64,000 nucleotides of DNA, taken from Halegenticoccus tardaugens. GTDB lineage: Archaea > Halobacteriota > Halobacteria > Halobacteriales > Haloferacaceae. The translations under genes were made by a program, and so were the position numbers. This document shows positions 1 to 9,119 of this stretch, one piece after another. The notes under the pieces are model-generated. The model saw only the letters and a list, made by a program, of their open reading frames with translations, ran no database searches and was not told where the DNA came from. Location: the NCBI RefSeq assembly GCF_004116405.1, contig NZ_SDIC01000003.1, positions 372,001 to 436,000 on the forward strand, in the 5' to 3' direction. How positions within the stretch are numbered: the stretch's first letter is position 1; the number at the start of each line of letters is the position of its first letter.

Positions 1-684
1 ATGTCTGTATCGAATCGCCGGACGACGCGTCGTCGAGTGCTCGCCGGAACCGCGGCCGCGTTGAGCGCGGGGCTCGCCGGGTGTGCGGGGAGCATCACGG
101 GCGACGGATCGGTCGAATTCGCCGCCTCGGGCGCGCCGCTTCCGGACGCCGCGCTCTCCGCGTCCGGGTACGCGGAGCACCGCGTCACGGAGGACGTCGT
201 CACGCGGCGGTACGAGGTCTTCGGCGTCGGCCGCGAGGTGGACGTGACGAACGTCATCTGCGAGTACGACCGCGCGATCGACCTCGGCGCCTTCGGCCGC
301 CTGCAAGGGGCCGTGTTCGCGACGCTCAGCACCCCGAAGGTGGAGGTGCTCGGCCGAGCGTTCAACCCCGTCGCGGACATGTCGACGGCGGAGATCGCCC
401 ACACGGTGCAGGAGCGCTACGAGGCGGTCCGGAACGTCAGCCCCGAGAGCGAGTTCGACGCGTCGGTGCTCGGGACGGAGGCGACCGTGACGCGGTTCAC
501 CGCCGACGCGCGCCTCCTCGACGCGAACGCGTCGGTCGAAATCTACCTCTACGTCTCCGAGGCGGTCGCCGCCGGCGGCGACTTCGTCGTCTGCCTGGCG
601 GCGCACCCGCGCGTCATGTACCGCGAGGGGGACGCCGTCCGCGACCTGCTCGCCGCCGTCGAACACCGCGGGGCGAGCGAGTGA
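1..684 (+). CDS. Tat-exported lipoprotein of the haloarchaeal DUF6517-like family
   Basis: 227 residues. The N-terminus has a twin-arginine motif (TTRRRVLAG, residues 8-16), a short Ala-rich hydrophobic stretch and a lipobox LAGC with the lipid-attachable cysteine at position 28, so it is probably exported folded by Tat and anchored to the outer face of the membrane. The mature part is an acidic alpha/beta domain without recognisable catalytic residues. The overall look matches a haloarchaeal lipoprotein family I recall as DUF6517; function unknown. The ATG is the first base of the window, so a longer upstream start cannot be excluded, although the signal peptide fits this one. Confidence 0.8.
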   Translation: MSVSNRRTTRRRVLAGTAAALSAGLAGCAGSITGDGSVEFAASGAPLPDAALSASGYAEHRVTEDVVTRRYEVFGVGREVDVTNVICEYDRAIDLGAFGRLQGAVFATLSTPKVEVLGRAFNPVADMSTAEIAHTVQERYEAVRNVSPESEFDASVLGTEATVTRFTADARLLDANASVEIYLYVSEAVAAGGDFVVCLAAHPRVMYREGDAVRDLLAAVEHRGASE

Positions 685-834
685 CGTCGATCAACCGGCG
701 AGTTCGCACCGCCGTCCGGTCCGCCGAGCGGTTTCCGGTCGCCCGCCCGATCGACCGCGCCACCGCCGTTCGAACCCCCGCCGTCGCTCCCTGCTCCCGA
801 AAACAGATATAGCCCGACGACATACCTCCGCCCG

Positions 835-1974
835 ATGCTGCTCGTCCTCTGTGTCGACCTCGACGACGACCTCGGCCGCAAGACGGGCCTCCGGACGCCC
901 GTCATCGGCCGCGAGGCCGTCGAGGAGGCGGCGGTCGCGCTCGCCACCGTCGACCCCGAGGATTCGGATCTGAACGTGCTGTTCCAGGGGATCCACGTCC
1001 ACGACGAGCTGGCCGCCGACGGCGACGAGGAGGTGGAGGTCGTCGCCGTCACGGGCGTGCAGGGGAGCGACGTGAAGGCGAACCGCGCGGTCGGCGAGGA
1101 GATCGACACCGTGCTCGCGAACCTGCGGACCGGCGAGAACGTCCGGGCGGTCGTCATCACCGACGGCGCGCAGGACGAGTCCGTCCTGCCGGTCATCCGC
1201 TCGCGCGTCCCAATCGACGGCGTTCGCCGGGTCGTCGTCCGGCAGGCGCAGGACCTCGAATCTATGTACTACACGATGAAGCAGGTGCTCGCCGACCCGG
1301 AAACGCGCGGGACGATCCTCGTCCCGCTCGGCATCCTGCTTCTCATCTATCCACTCGTCGTCATCGCCAGCTACTTCGACGTGCAGGGCGCGGCGGTTCT
1401 CGGCCTCATCTCGGCGCTGCTCGGGCTGTACGTCCTCTTTCGCGGGCTGGGGCTCGAACGCGTCGTCGACGACGCGGCCGAGCACGCCCGGAACGTGCTG
1501 TACGCCGGCCGGGTGACGCTCATCACCTACATCGTCGCGGCCGCGCTGATGGTCGTCGGCGGCATCCAGGGCGTCGAGACGCTCGACGCGGTCCGGGCGA
1601 GCTACCCGGGCGAACTCCCGCCGGGCGTCATCCTCGCGGCGCTCGTCCACGGCGCCGTCCAGTGGTTCGCCGCCGCCGGCGTGACGAGCAGCCTCGGGCA
1701 GGTGACCGACGAGTACCTCGCCGACCGGTTCAAGTGGCGGTACCTCAACGCCCCATTCTACGTCGTCGCCATCGCGGTGGTGCTCTACGCCGTCTCCGGC
1801 TTCTTCCTGTCGGACGTCGTGCTCCCGCCGACCGTCAACGTGCCGAGCGTCCGGGCGTTCTCGCTGACCGGCCTCGCCGTCGCGCTGACGGTTGGAACCT
1901 TGCTCGGCGTGCTCAGCACGCTCGCGTTCGCCATCGCCGAGTCGCGGTACCCGACCGGCGCGGAACCGGCGTGA
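835..1974 (+). CDS. DUF373 family archaeal membrane protein
   Basis: 379 residues, starting MLLVLCVDLDDDLG, the typical DUF373 opening. A soluble N-terminal domain of about 155 residues is followed by six hydrophobic segments (about residues 158-178, 186-206, 225-245, 262-285, 305-327 and 342-365). The family is widespread in archaea and of unknown function. The gene stands alone, 150 nt after the lipoprotein gene and convergent with the prenyl synthase. Family assignment is by recall of the N-terminal motif and topology. Confidence 0.85.
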   Translation: MLLVLCVDLDDDLGRKTGLRTPVIGREAVEEAAVALATVDPEDSDLNVLFQGIHVHDELAADGDEEVEVVAVTGVQGSDVKANRAVGEEIDTVLANLRTGENVRAVVITDGAQDESVLPVIRSRVPIDGVRRVVVRQAQDLESMYYTMKQVLADPETRGTILVPLGILLLIYPLVVIASYFDVQGAAVLGLISALLGLYVLFRGLGLERVVDDAAEHARNVLYAGRVTLITYIVAAALMVVGGIQGVETLDAVRASYPGELPPGVILAALVHGAVQWFAAAGVTSSLGQVTDEYLADRFKWRYLNAPFYVVAIAVVLYAVSGFFLSDVVLPPTVNVPSVRAFSLTGLAVALTVGTLLGVLSTLAFAIAESRYPTGAEPA

Positions 1975-2055
1975 ACGCCGTCTGAGCCTCCCGTCGGGTC
2001 GCCGCCGCCGCCCGTGCCGCCGTCGTCACCGTCGGCATCGCCGATACCGTCCTCG

Positions 2056-2898
2056 TCACCGCTCGCGGACGACGACGAACTCCGCGAGGTCGCGGAGGTA
2101 CCCCCGCGCCGCCGTCTCCTCCAGGTCCGCCGTTTCGAGCGCCCGCAGCGCCCGATCGGCTTCCGCGCGGGCGCGCTCGTTCGCCTCCTCGGGCGTGAGA
2201 TCGGTCACCCGTACCACGGACGGACGGCCCATCTCCTCGTCCTGTCCGGTCGGTTTGCCCAGCTCCGCGGCGTCCGCCGTCGCGTCGAGCACGTCGTCTC
2301 GGATCTGGAAGGCGACGCCGACCCGCTCGGCGTACTCGCCGAACGCCTCGACCGTGAACCCGTCGACCCCGGCCGCGACCGCGCCGAGCTCGGCCGCCGC
2401 GCGGAACAGCGCCCCCGTCTTCCGGCGCGCAAGCTCCATGTACTCGCGTTCGTTCGTCGGACGGGCGGCGAGCTCCGTCGCCTCACCCTCGCCGAGTTCG
2501 ACCATCGACTCCGCGACGATCTGCATCGCCTGCTCGTCGGTCGAAAAGAGCGCGAACGCCTCGCCGAGCAGGCCGTCGCTCGCGACGATCGCGGGGCCGT
2601 ACCCGAACTCCCGCCACGCGCTCCGTGCGCCCCGCCGGACGTCCGAGCGGTCGATGATGTCGTCGATGACGAGCGACGCGTTGTGAACGAGTTCGACGCC
2701 GACGGCGAAGTCGACGGCGTCCTCGGGCGCGCCGCCGTTGGCCTCGCAGGCCAGCACCGTCACCGCCGGCCGGACGCGCTTGCCGCCCGCGAGCGCGACG
2801 TGGTCGAGCTCGTCCGACAGTTCGTCGGGCTCGACTCCGTCGACGACCGCCGCGAGTCGGTCGTTTACCAGCGCGACACGCCGCTCCAGATACTCCAT
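2056..2898 (-). CDS. idsA: polyprenyl (geranylgeranyl-type) diphosphate synthase
   Basis: 280 residues. It condenses isopentenyl diphosphate onto an allylic diphosphate, feeding archaeal lipid, carotenoid and quinone side-chain synthesis. Visible family motifs are GGKRVRP (38-44), the first Asp-rich motif DDIID (79-83) and the second Asp-rich motif DDVLD (201-205) preceded by FQIR. Small residues just before the first motif (HNAS) fit a product of C20 or longer, but chain length cannot be fixed from sequence. It is shorter than the main haloarchaeal IdsA as I recall it, so this may be a paralogue. Monocistronic; no lipid gene is adjacent (carS lies 27 kb away). Confidence 0.88.
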   Translation of the reverse strand: MEYLERRVALVNDRLAAVVDGVEPDELSDELDHVALAGGKRVRPAVTVLACEANGGAPEDAVDFAVGVELVHNASLVIDDIIDRSDVRRGARSAWREFGYGPAIVASDGLLGEAFALFSTDEQAMQIVAESMVELGEGEATELAARPTNEREYMELARRKTGALFRAAAELGAVAAGVDGFTVEAFGEYAERVGVAFQIRDDVLDATADAAELGKPTGQDEEMGRPSVVRVTDLTPEEANERARAEADRALRALETADLEETAARGYLRDLAEFVVVRER

Positions 2899-3193
2899 TA
2901 GTTACGCGCTGGTGATCGTGACGCAAGTACGTGACGAAACGCGCCGGTTCGCCTCGAACACGACGGCTCTCCGCGTTTCGTTAGCGCGCAGAAACGGCGC
3001 GACGGTTTATATACGAAGACGGGACCATCACCGCTGTGATCTGACGATCGACCGCGAGGTGGTCAGCGGGCGCGCGGCGCGCCATCTCACGTCTCTCGCG
3101 CCGTCTCCCGCGCGCCCTCGCGCCGCCTGCCCGCCCTTCGGTGAGCCATCCGTCCGTGATCGGTCGGTCGATCGCGCCGTGCGAGCGTGAGCC
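2899..3193. other. intergenic region with an orphan TATA-like element
   Basis: This 295-nt gap between idsA and etfA, both on the minus strand, contains a symmetrical TATA-like sequence GTTTATATAC (3005-3014) that could be read in either direction. Leftward it would give idsA a long leader. Rightward no convincing coding frame follows. I see no RNA gene. Confidence 0.4.
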
Positions 3194-4165
3194 CTAGCCT
3201 TCGAACTCGTCGATCAGCTCCGGCACGACGTCGAACAGGTCGCCGACGATCCCGTAGTCCGCGATGTCGAAGATCGGTGCGTTCGGATCCGTGTTGATCG
3301 CGACGATCGTCTCGGCCCCCTTCATTCCGGCGACGTGCTGGACCGCCCCGGAGATTCCGATCGCGAGGTACACCTTCGGCGTGACGACCTTCCCGGACTG
3401 GCCGACCTGTCGGTTCTTCGGCAACCAGCCGTTGTCGACGATCGGGCGAGACGCCGACAGCGTCGCGTCGAGCGCGTCGGCGAGTTCGCGCACGAGGTCG
3501 ATGTTCTCCTCCTCCTCGATGCCGCGTCCGACGCTCACGAGCACGTCCGCCTCCGAGATGTCCACGTCGCCGAGGCTGGCCTCCTCGAAGCCGGTGACGC
3601 GCGAACCGAGGGCGTCCTCGTCGATCTCGACGTCGAACGCCGACACGTCTGCGTCGCCGGTTCCCTCCGCGCCCGGCCACTCCCCGCCGCGGATCGTGAC
3701 CGCGACGCGCCCGGCGTCCACTTCGATGGTCGTCTCCACCTTCGAGTTGTACATCTCGCGGGTCGCCGTCAGTCTCCCGTTCCACTCGAAACCGATCGCA
3801 TCCGTCACGAGCGGCAGCGAAAGGGCGTTCGCGACCGCCGGGGCGTAGTCGAGGCCGTTGACGCTGTTCGGCATCAGGAGCACGGCCGGATCGAGGTCGT
3901 CGCACAGCGCCTCGATCGCCTGTACGTACACGTCGTGGTTGAACTCCTCGCCGTAGTCGACGGTGTGGATCTCGTCCACTCCTTCGCGGTTCAGCTTCTC
4001 GGCGAAACCGTCCACGTCGCCGCTGATGACCGCCAGGTGGAGATCACCGCCCGTCGCGTCCGCGAGCTGCCGCCCGGCGGTGATGACTTCGTAACTCACG
4101 TCGCGAAGGTCGCCGCGGCGGTGCTCGGCGACGGCGAGAACGTCGCTCACCTCGGCGCTGCTCAT
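3194..4165 (-). CDS. etfA: electron transfer flavoprotein alpha subunit
   Basis: 323 residues. With EtfB it forms the FAD-containing heterodimer that takes electrons from acyl-CoA and related dehydrogenases and passes them to the respiratory chain. The C-terminal half carries the FAD-binding signature (SRPIVDNGWLP, RQVGQSG, then YLAIGISGAVQH and INTDPNAPIFDIADYG). The start is set at 4165 (MSSAEVSDVL), which overlaps the etfB stop by ATGA; longer open frame upstream only shadows etfB. Order on the minus strand is etfB then etfA, an obvious two-gene operon. No Etf-quinone oxidoreductase is nearby. Confidence 0.93.
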   Translation of the reverse strand: MSSAEVSDVLAVAEHRRGDLRDVSYEVITAGRQLADATGGDLHLAVISGDVDGFAEKLNREGVDEIHTVDYGEEFNHDVYVQAIEALCDDLDPAVLLMPNSVNGLDYAPAVANALSLPLVTDAIGFEWNGRLTATREMYNSKVETTIEVDAGRVAVTIRGGEWPGAEGTGDADVSAFDVEIDEDALGSRVTGFEEASLGDVDISEADVLVSVGRGIEEEENIDLVRELADALDATLSASRPIVDNGWLPKNRQVGQSGKVVTPKVYLAIGISGAVQHVAGMKGAETIVAINTDPNAPIFDIADYGIVGDLFDVVPELIDEFEG

Positions 4166-4959
4166 TCCGCGCTCACCCCCTTCTCCCGGAGCACTTCCGC
4201 GAGTTGCGTGGCCGTCTCCTCGGCGCTCCCTTCGAAGATCGTCGCGTCGGATTCGCTCTCGGGTTCGTACATGTCGGTCAGGGCGACGTCGGTTTCGACC
4301 GCCTCGGCGTCGAGTCCGAGGTCGACGAGGCTCTTCCCGGCGATCTCCTTGCGCTGGGCCTGCCGGATCCCGCGGAGACTCGCGTACCGCGGCTCGTTGA
4401 TCCCCGTCTGGATGGTGAGCACCGCCGGGAGATCCACGTCGGTGACCTCGTCGACGCCGCCTTCGAGTTCGCGGTGGACGCTCGCGACGCCCCCCTCCGA
4501 GTCGAGGTCGAGGGCGTTCACGACCGCGGCCCACTCGAATCCGATCGCGTCGGCCAACGAGACGCCCGTCGCGCCGAAACTGTCGTCTCCAGCCTGGACG
4601 CCGGTGAGCACGAGATCCGGCCGTTCTTCCTCGACCACGGCCGCGAGGATGCGGGTCTTCGCCGACACGTCGAGCAGATCCGTCGCTTCGAGCGCGTCGT
4701 CCCACACCCGAATCGCTCGATCGACGCCCTTCGCGAGGGCCATCCGGACGGTCTCCTCGCTGCGCTCCGGCCCGATGGTGACGCTCACGACCTCGACGTC
4801 TTCGTCCGCCTCGGCGATCTGGACGGCTTCCTCGACCGCGTAGTCGTCCCACTCGTTCAGGTCGTACTCGAGGTAGCGCTCCGAGATGCCGACGCCCTCG
4901 ATCTCGAAGTCCTCCTCCACTTCGGCGACCTCTTTGACGGTCACGAGAACCTTCATCAT
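4162..4959 (-). CDS. etfB: electron transfer flavoprotein beta subunit
   Basis: 265 residues, the usual length. Visible family features are the N-terminal KVLVTVKEVAEVE and LNEWDDYAVEEAVQ segments, an AMP-binding-type region (VLTGVQAGDDSFGATG, about 118-133) and the conserved C-terminal ADLP-like stretch that docks on partner dehydrogenases. It precedes etfA with a 4-nt ATGA overlap, implying translational coupling and 1:1 production. MM at the N-terminus leaves a one-codon ambiguity in the start. Confidence 0.92.
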   Translation of the reverse strand: MMKVLVTVKEVAEVEEDFEIEGVGISERYLEYDLNEWDDYAVEEAVQIAEADEDVEVVSVTIGPERSEETVRMALAKGVDRAIRVWDDALEATDLLDVSAKTRILAAVVEEERPDLVLTGVQAGDDSFGATGVSLADAIGFEWAAVVNALDLDSEGGVASVHRELEGGVDEVTDVDLPAVLTIQTGINEPRYASLRGIRQAQRKEIAGKSLVDLGLDAEAVETDVALTDMYEPESESDATIFEGSAEETATQLAEVLREKGVSAE

Positions 4960-5031
4960 CGACCACTACCTCTAGCTGCGGGTAAATGCTTTCGGAAGGG
5001 GCGACCCGACGACGCCTCCCGCGTTCGCCGA

Positions 5032-6210
5032 TCAGTCGCCCTCGTCGTCCGAGTCGTCCTCCCAGTCGGGGAACGAAATGAGATTCTCACGCCCGAGTCG
5101 AAGCTTTTCGACGCGGCCGTCGTCGGCCATCGAGGACAGGAGCTGCGACACCTTCGCGTCGGACCACCCGGTCTCCGCGACGATGTTCGCCTGGCGCATC
5201 CGGCCGCCGTTCCGTTCGAGGATGTGCTCGACGCGCTCCTCGTCGGAGAGGAGCGAGAGATCGACCGCGTCCTCGTCGTTCGACGGCACCTCGTCCATCG
5301 ATTCGCGCTCGTCGCCGCCCGTCTCGTCCCGATCGTCCGCCTCCGACGATCGAACCGCGAGCGCATCGCCGTCGCGACTCCACGGCTCGTCGCCGTCCTG
5401 TCTCTGGAGCAGCCAGACGCCGGCGACGATGAGCGCCACGACGAGGCCGATTCCGGCGAGAAGCTCGGGCGCGACGCCGCCTCTGATTTCGGGCAAGTTC
5501 GACTCCGCGTACGTGACGCGGATCGTTCCCGACTCGAACTCGCGGGGTCCGTCGACGATGAGCGACCGGTTTTCCTGTCTCGCGCGGAAGTCGCTCTCGT
5601 CGATGTGGTACCCGGGAGGCATCCGAATCGTGAGCGTCTGATCGGCCACAATCCGGGGAAGCCACGTTCCGCCGCCGGGCGATCGGAACGCATCGCCGAC
5701 GTGAAGCTGCCCGTCGCGCTCTTCGGCGAAGTTCTTCCACGTGAACGCCATCGTCAACGTCCCCGTCTCGTTGTCCTCGTCCACGCTCCCGGTGTAGGTG
5801 ACGTTCCGGATCGCCATCTCTCGGTCGGTCGCGGTAGACGACTGCTGGGCGACGCTTCGGAACGTCCGCTCGTCCATCGTGGCGTTCGCCTCTCCGGCGC
5901 GGAGGTCAGAGACCAACTGCTCGAACGCCGCCGTGTCGTTTTTGCTCTCCAACGTGTACCGGGTGACGACCTTCCAGCGGGCGTCGCCGTTCTTCGTGAT
6001 CGCGATAACGAGGTCGGTTCCGTCGGATTCGTCCGGGGACATCTGGGCGGTTTCCTCCCCGTGCTCGGACGGATTGATTTTCGGGGTCGACTCTTCACCG
6101 ACCTCGACGTGGGTCGCCCCCGCGGACGTTCCGAGAGCACCGGCGGTGGGAGCGGCGACACCGCCGATTGTGAGGACGAGGAGAGCGAATACGAGGGCGG
6201 CACGCCGCAT
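5032..6210 (-). CDS. signal-peptide, single-TM protein with C-terminal winged helix (DUF7345/DUF7343-like)
   Basis: 392 residues. A cleavable signal peptide (1-25, ending around TAGA) is followed by a beta-rich extracellular domain to about residue 240, one membrane segment near 246-267, an acidic linker, and a C-terminal winged helix (about 325-385, EERVEHILERNGG then QANIVAETGWSDAKVSQLLSS). This layout suggests a one-component membrane sensor: outside domain, inside DNA- or protein-binding domain. It is divergent from the secreted protein at 6407, a pairing I recall from other haloarchaea. The ligand is unknown. Confidence 0.75.
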   Translation of the reverse strand: MRRAALVFALLVLTIGGVAAPTAGALGTSAGATHVEVGEESTPKINPSEHGEETAQMSPDESDGTDLVIAITKNGDARWKVVTRYTLESKNDTAAFEQLVSDLRAGEANATMDERTFRSVAQQSSTATDREMAIRNVTYTGSVDEDNETGTLTMAFTWKNFAEERDGQLHVGDAFRSPGGGTWLPRIVADQTLTIRMPPGYHIDESDFRARQENRSLIVDGPREFESGTIRVTYAESNLPEIRGGVAPELLAGIGLVVALIVAGVWLLQRQDGDEPWSRDGDALAVRSSEADDRDETGGDERESMDEVPSNDEDAVDLSLLSDEERVEHILERNGGRMRQANIVAETGWSDAKVSQLLSSMADDGRVEKLRLGRENLISFPDWEDDSDDEGD

Positions 6211-6406
6211 ACGTTTCAGGAACTCTCAGTAGAGGATGAAAACGTTTTCCATCAAAGAGTAATCCACTTCGACGGAATACCGGACGGAAATCGGACGCCT
6301 GCGCCGGGGAGGGACGTCACCGTCGCCGCGGAATTCAAATATATCAAACACTATTCATTCACGAACAGCGACTAGTTTTTGTAGCAAGAGGATATACCAC
6401 GCCCTC
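6211..6406. promoter_or_regulatory. AT-rich divergent promoter region
   Basis: The 196 nt between two divergent surface-protein genes are AT-rich compared with the neighbours. They include TATA-like stretches near 6336-6345 (AAATATATCA) and 6390-6396 (GGATATA). The rightward elements lie before the ATG at 6407. The region is the natural place for shared control of both genes, but no clear operator repeat is visible. Confidence 0.45.
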
Positions 6407-7729
6407 ATGAAACTCCTCGTCGGGTTTTTAACCGTCACTCTCGTCCTCTCTTCGGTGGCGGGCGCGGCGGTACCCGCTGACGGCGGCGCGGTTCATCGGG
6501 TCGACGGCGCACCCGACTCGCCGCCGCGGTCGATCTCGACGCCGCCGAACGAGACGAACGTTCTCATGCTCGACGCGGACGCGGTCAACCGAACGAACTA
6601 CAGCCAGCCGCGAGCGAACCTCAGCGCCGCGCTCGTGCTTCGGAACGAGCGCCTGGACAACCGATTCGGAACGCTACGTACGGAGGAGGAACTCGGGGAA
6701 ATCGACGACGAACAGCGGCGAAAGGCGCACATCCAGCGAACCATGACGGAGGTCGAAATCCGAACCGACGAGCTTCGATCCGCCGAACGGGAGGCGCTCC
6801 GACGGCACGGCGAGGGCGAGATCGGAACCACCGAACTGCTCATTCGGCTCGCGCGCATCGACGCCGCGGCCGACCAGCTCGCCGCCAACGTGACGTCGCT
6901 GCAGCGGGCGGGTGCCGACATCGAAGACTTCGACGTCGACCGGCGGTCGAAGGTGGCGCGGATCGAACTCCGGACGCTTCGGGGTCCGGTCCGCGACGAA
7001 GTCGGCGACGTGATCCGGGGCGACGCGCCGGCGACGCGGATCTACGTCGAGACCGCCGACGACGGGTTCGTCATCTCGACGATCACCGACGACGAGTACG
7101 TTCGCGAGGCGTACGACGGCACGCGGCGACCCGACGATCCGAACCGCCGGATCGACATCGACGAACTCGAGGCGGTGATGGAGGAGCACTACCCCTCGTT
7201 CATGGACCGAGGGAGCTTTCGAACTTCCTCGCCGCAGTCGCAGTCGAGCGACGTGTTCATCGGCGAGGTTTCGTCCAGACGGACGCACCTGACGGCGTTC
7301 GTCGACCGGGGCGACTCCGGTACCGTGTTCAAGGAAGAACAGCGGGTCGCGTTGAACAGGACGCCGGAGGCCGAGCCGGTCAGCGAAACGCAGGATGGCC
7401 TTGACCTCGAGGTGTATCCGTCGTACCCCGGGGGACCGATGAAGATCCAACTGAACGACAGCGAAACCGGCGATCCCGTCCGGGCGAACGTCACCGCCTC
7501 CAGCGCCGACGTCATCGGCCGCACGAACGAGGCGGGATCGCTCTGGGTGGTCGCCCCGCGTGAGAACGTGACGATCAGGGCGATAAAGATCGCGCCCGGA
7601 ATCAACTCCGTCGTCAGCGCGGAAGTGACGCCGGCGGTGCCGCGAGAGGCCACGAACGAGAGCGAAAACGGGAGCGACGATGCCGAGGAGGCCGTCCGCG
7701 TCTCCCCGTCGACGATCCGGCGGCGCTGA
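6407..7729 (+). CDS. secreted helical/beta protein (DUF7096-like)
   Basis: 440 residues. It has a signal peptide (1-21, MKLLVGFLTVTLVLSSVAGA), then a region rich in charged helices (about 60-160, probably coiled coil), then mixed beta domains. The last ~100 residues (PGGPMKIQLNDSETGDPV onward) look like a carboxypeptidase-regulatory or Ig-like beta fold. No hydrophobic C-terminal anchor is seen. NxS/T sites are numerous, as in haloarchaeal S-layer-exposed glycoproteins. Divergent from the membrane winged-helix protein, with which it may be functionally paired. No enzymatic motif found. Confidence 0.65.
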   Translation: MKLLVGFLTVTLVLSSVAGAAVPADGGAVHRVDGAPDSPPRSISTPPNETNVLMLDADAVNRTNYSQPRANLSAALVLRNERLDNRFGTLRTEEELGEIDDEQRRKAHIQRTMTEVEIRTDELRSAEREALRRHGEGEIGTTELLIRLARIDAAADQLAANVTSLQRAGADIEDFDVDRRSKVARIELRTLRGPVRDEVGDVIRGDAPATRIYVETADDGFVISTITDDEYVREAYDGTRRPDDPNRRIDIDELEAVMEEHYPSFMDRGSFRTSSPQSQSSDVFIGEVSSRRTHLTAFVDRGDSGTVFKEEQRVALNRTPEAEPVSETQDGLDLEVYPSYPGGPMKIQLNDSETGDPVRANVTASSADVIGRTNEAGSLWVVAPRENVTIRAIKIAPGINSVVSAEVTPAVPREATNESENGSDDAEEAVRVSPSTIRRR

Positions 7730-7762
7730 GCTTTTTATCCGAAGACGGATCGAAGTCGACCC

Positions 7763-8350
7763 GTGTCCGATCGAGCGACCGTTCCGGCCGTCGGCGTCGC
7801 GGCGCTGTTGGGACTGACGGTGCTCCTCGGGGCGGCCGTGGCCGGCGCGGCGCTGACCGTCGCGTCCGTCGACTCGCCGCCGTCGGCCGCGCTCACGCTC
7901 TCGGTCTCCGACGACCGGCTGACCATCGCTCACGCCGGGGGCGACGACCTCGACGTACGGGAACTGCGCCTCCGCGTCCGCGTCGACGGCGAGGAACTCT
8001 CTCACCAGCCGTCAGTGCCGTTCTTCTCGGCGCGGGGATTCGAGTCCGGCCCGAGCGGGCCGTTCAACCCGGCCGCCGACCCGGAGTGGACGGCGGGCGA
8101 AACGGCGACGCTGCGGGTCGCGGGAACCAACGAACCGCCGATTCGGCCGGGATCGCGCGTCGTCGTTCGGATTTCCCACCGCGACGCGCCGATAGCGAGG
8201 CTCTCGGCGACGTCGAGCGGCGCTGAGAAACGTGGCGAGATAAGCCGAAACGGGATGAGACGGGTCGAAACGGGACGAGACGAGTCGAGCGAAGAGGAGA
8301 CGGTCGCGGCGAGTCGGTCTACTCCTCCGGCGCGCGGGCGACCGTGGTGA
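7763..8350 (+). CDS. type IV pilin-like / single-pass surface protein with repeat-extended tail
   Basis: 195 residues from a GTG start. One N-terminal hydrophobic segment (about 9-37) is followed by a small beta domain (GGDDLDVRELRLRVRVDG, to about residue 150), the shape of haloarchaeal pilin N-domain proteins. The last ~45 residues are low-complexity, Arg/Glu/Ser-rich, and coincide with two 20-bp tandem DNA repeats (8246-8285); the frame then runs 32 nt into the convergent methyltransferase gene. The native C-terminus was probably near residue 150-155 and was extended by slippage. Pilin identity is moderate: no clear prepilin cleavage motif is seen. Confidence 0.55.
   Translation: MSDRATVPAVGVAALLGLTVLLGAAVAGAALTVASVDSPPSAALTLSVSDDRLTIAHAGGDDLDVRELRLRVRVDGEELSHQPSVPFFSARGFESGPSGPFNPAADPEWTAGETATLRVAGTNEPPIRPGSRVVVRISHRDAPIARLSATSSGAEKRGEISRNGMRRVETGRDESSEEETVAASRSTPPARGRPW
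8246..8285 (+). repeat. two tandem 20-bp repeats in the pilin-like gene
   Basis: Two consecutive 20-bp units (CGAAACGGGATGAGACGGGT and CGAAACGGGACGAGACGAGT) differ at two positions. They encode part of the unusual charged tail of the pilin-like protein and suggest replication slippage. Confidence 0.8.
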
Positions 8351-8942
8351 TGGCTCGGGGGCTGCCGGGGCGCGCCTGCTGGATGTGGTGTTCGACGTCG
8401 ACGAAACCCGCCTCGTCGAACATTCGGTCGGCCTCCCCCTCGTCGTAGAACAGCATGATCGCGTCCGCGAGCTTCTGCATCACCGTCGACTTCGGGTAGT
8501 CGGGGCCGACGACGAGCACCCGCTTTCCGGGCTTGACGACGCGGCGGAACTCCCGCAGCGCCGCGACGGGGTTCGGCCAGTACTCGATCGATCCGGACGA
8601 CCAGATCACGTCGAAGGAGCCGTCCCCGAAGGGGAGCCGCTCGGCGTCGCCGCGGTAGAACTTCACCCTGTCGTGCTTTCCGAACTTCCGGAAGGCCTTC
8701 TCCATCTGGTGGACGCTCTGGTCGAGGCCGTGGACGTCGTCGGTGTGCTGGAGGAGTCCCTCGGTGCCGAACCCGGTCCCGCAGCCGACGTCGAGCGCGC
8801 GGTCGCCCGGCTGGATGTCGAGAAGCGAGAGCGCCTCCGCGCGCATCTCCTCGTTCCAGACGAAGGGGTTGACCTGATCGTACACCTTCGAGAGGTACTT
8901 GTAGAACAGCCGCGCCCGCGATTTGTCTTCGAGGACTCCCAT
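8319..8942 (-). CDS. class I SAM-dependent methyltransferase (UbiE/MenG or MPBQ-methyltransferase-like)
   Basis: 207 residues. Motif I is LDVGCGTGFG (50-58), followed by DVHGLDQSVHQMEKA (acidic residue binding SAM ribose), DAERLPFGDGSFDVIWSSGSIEYW and a VVKPGKRVLVVGPDYPKS post-motif typical of quinone-ring C-methyltransferases and plant/archaeal MPBQ methyltransferase-like proteins. A role in menaquinone modification is plausible but not proved. Monocistronic. Its 3' end overlaps the convergent pilin-like gene by 32 nt, while 170 nt separate its start from the ATP synthase operon. Confidence 0.75.
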   Translation of the reverse strand: MGVLEDKSRARLFYKYLSKVYDQVNPFVWNEEMRAEALSLLDIQPGDRALDVGCGTGFGTEGLLQHTDDVHGLDQSVHQMEKAFRKFGKHDRVKFYRGDAERLPFGDGSFDVIWSSGSIEYWPNPVAALREFRRVVKPGKRVLVVGPDYPKSTVMQKLADAIMLFYDEGEADRMFDEAGFVDVEHHIQQARPGSPRAITTVARAPEE

Positions 8943-9080
8943 CGTCGCCGGCTTGGGAGGCGGGGGCCATAACGGTGAGGATTCCCGGCGGGCCGGACGG
9001 CTCCGTACGGGGCCGTCCTCGATCGCCTCCCTCCGCGCCGCGCGATTCTTTCGCTTCCCCGAAGCGGTTCCGCAAACACC

Positions 9081-9088
9081 TTATACGC
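9081..9088 (+). promoter_or_regulatory. TATA-like box of the ATP synthase operon
   Basis: TTATACGC lies about 36 nt before the ATG at 9120, the only good box A upstream of atpH. It implies a leader of roughly ten nucleotides. Confidence 0.5.
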
Positions 9089-9119
9089 CGCTCGTGCAAC
9101 GTTCGAACGATTAGTGAGT

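Noticed and set aside
3059..3190. Possible small gene after the orphan TATA element upstream of etfA
   Set aside because: Only a GTG start, an Arg/Pro/Ala-rich product and no conserved look.
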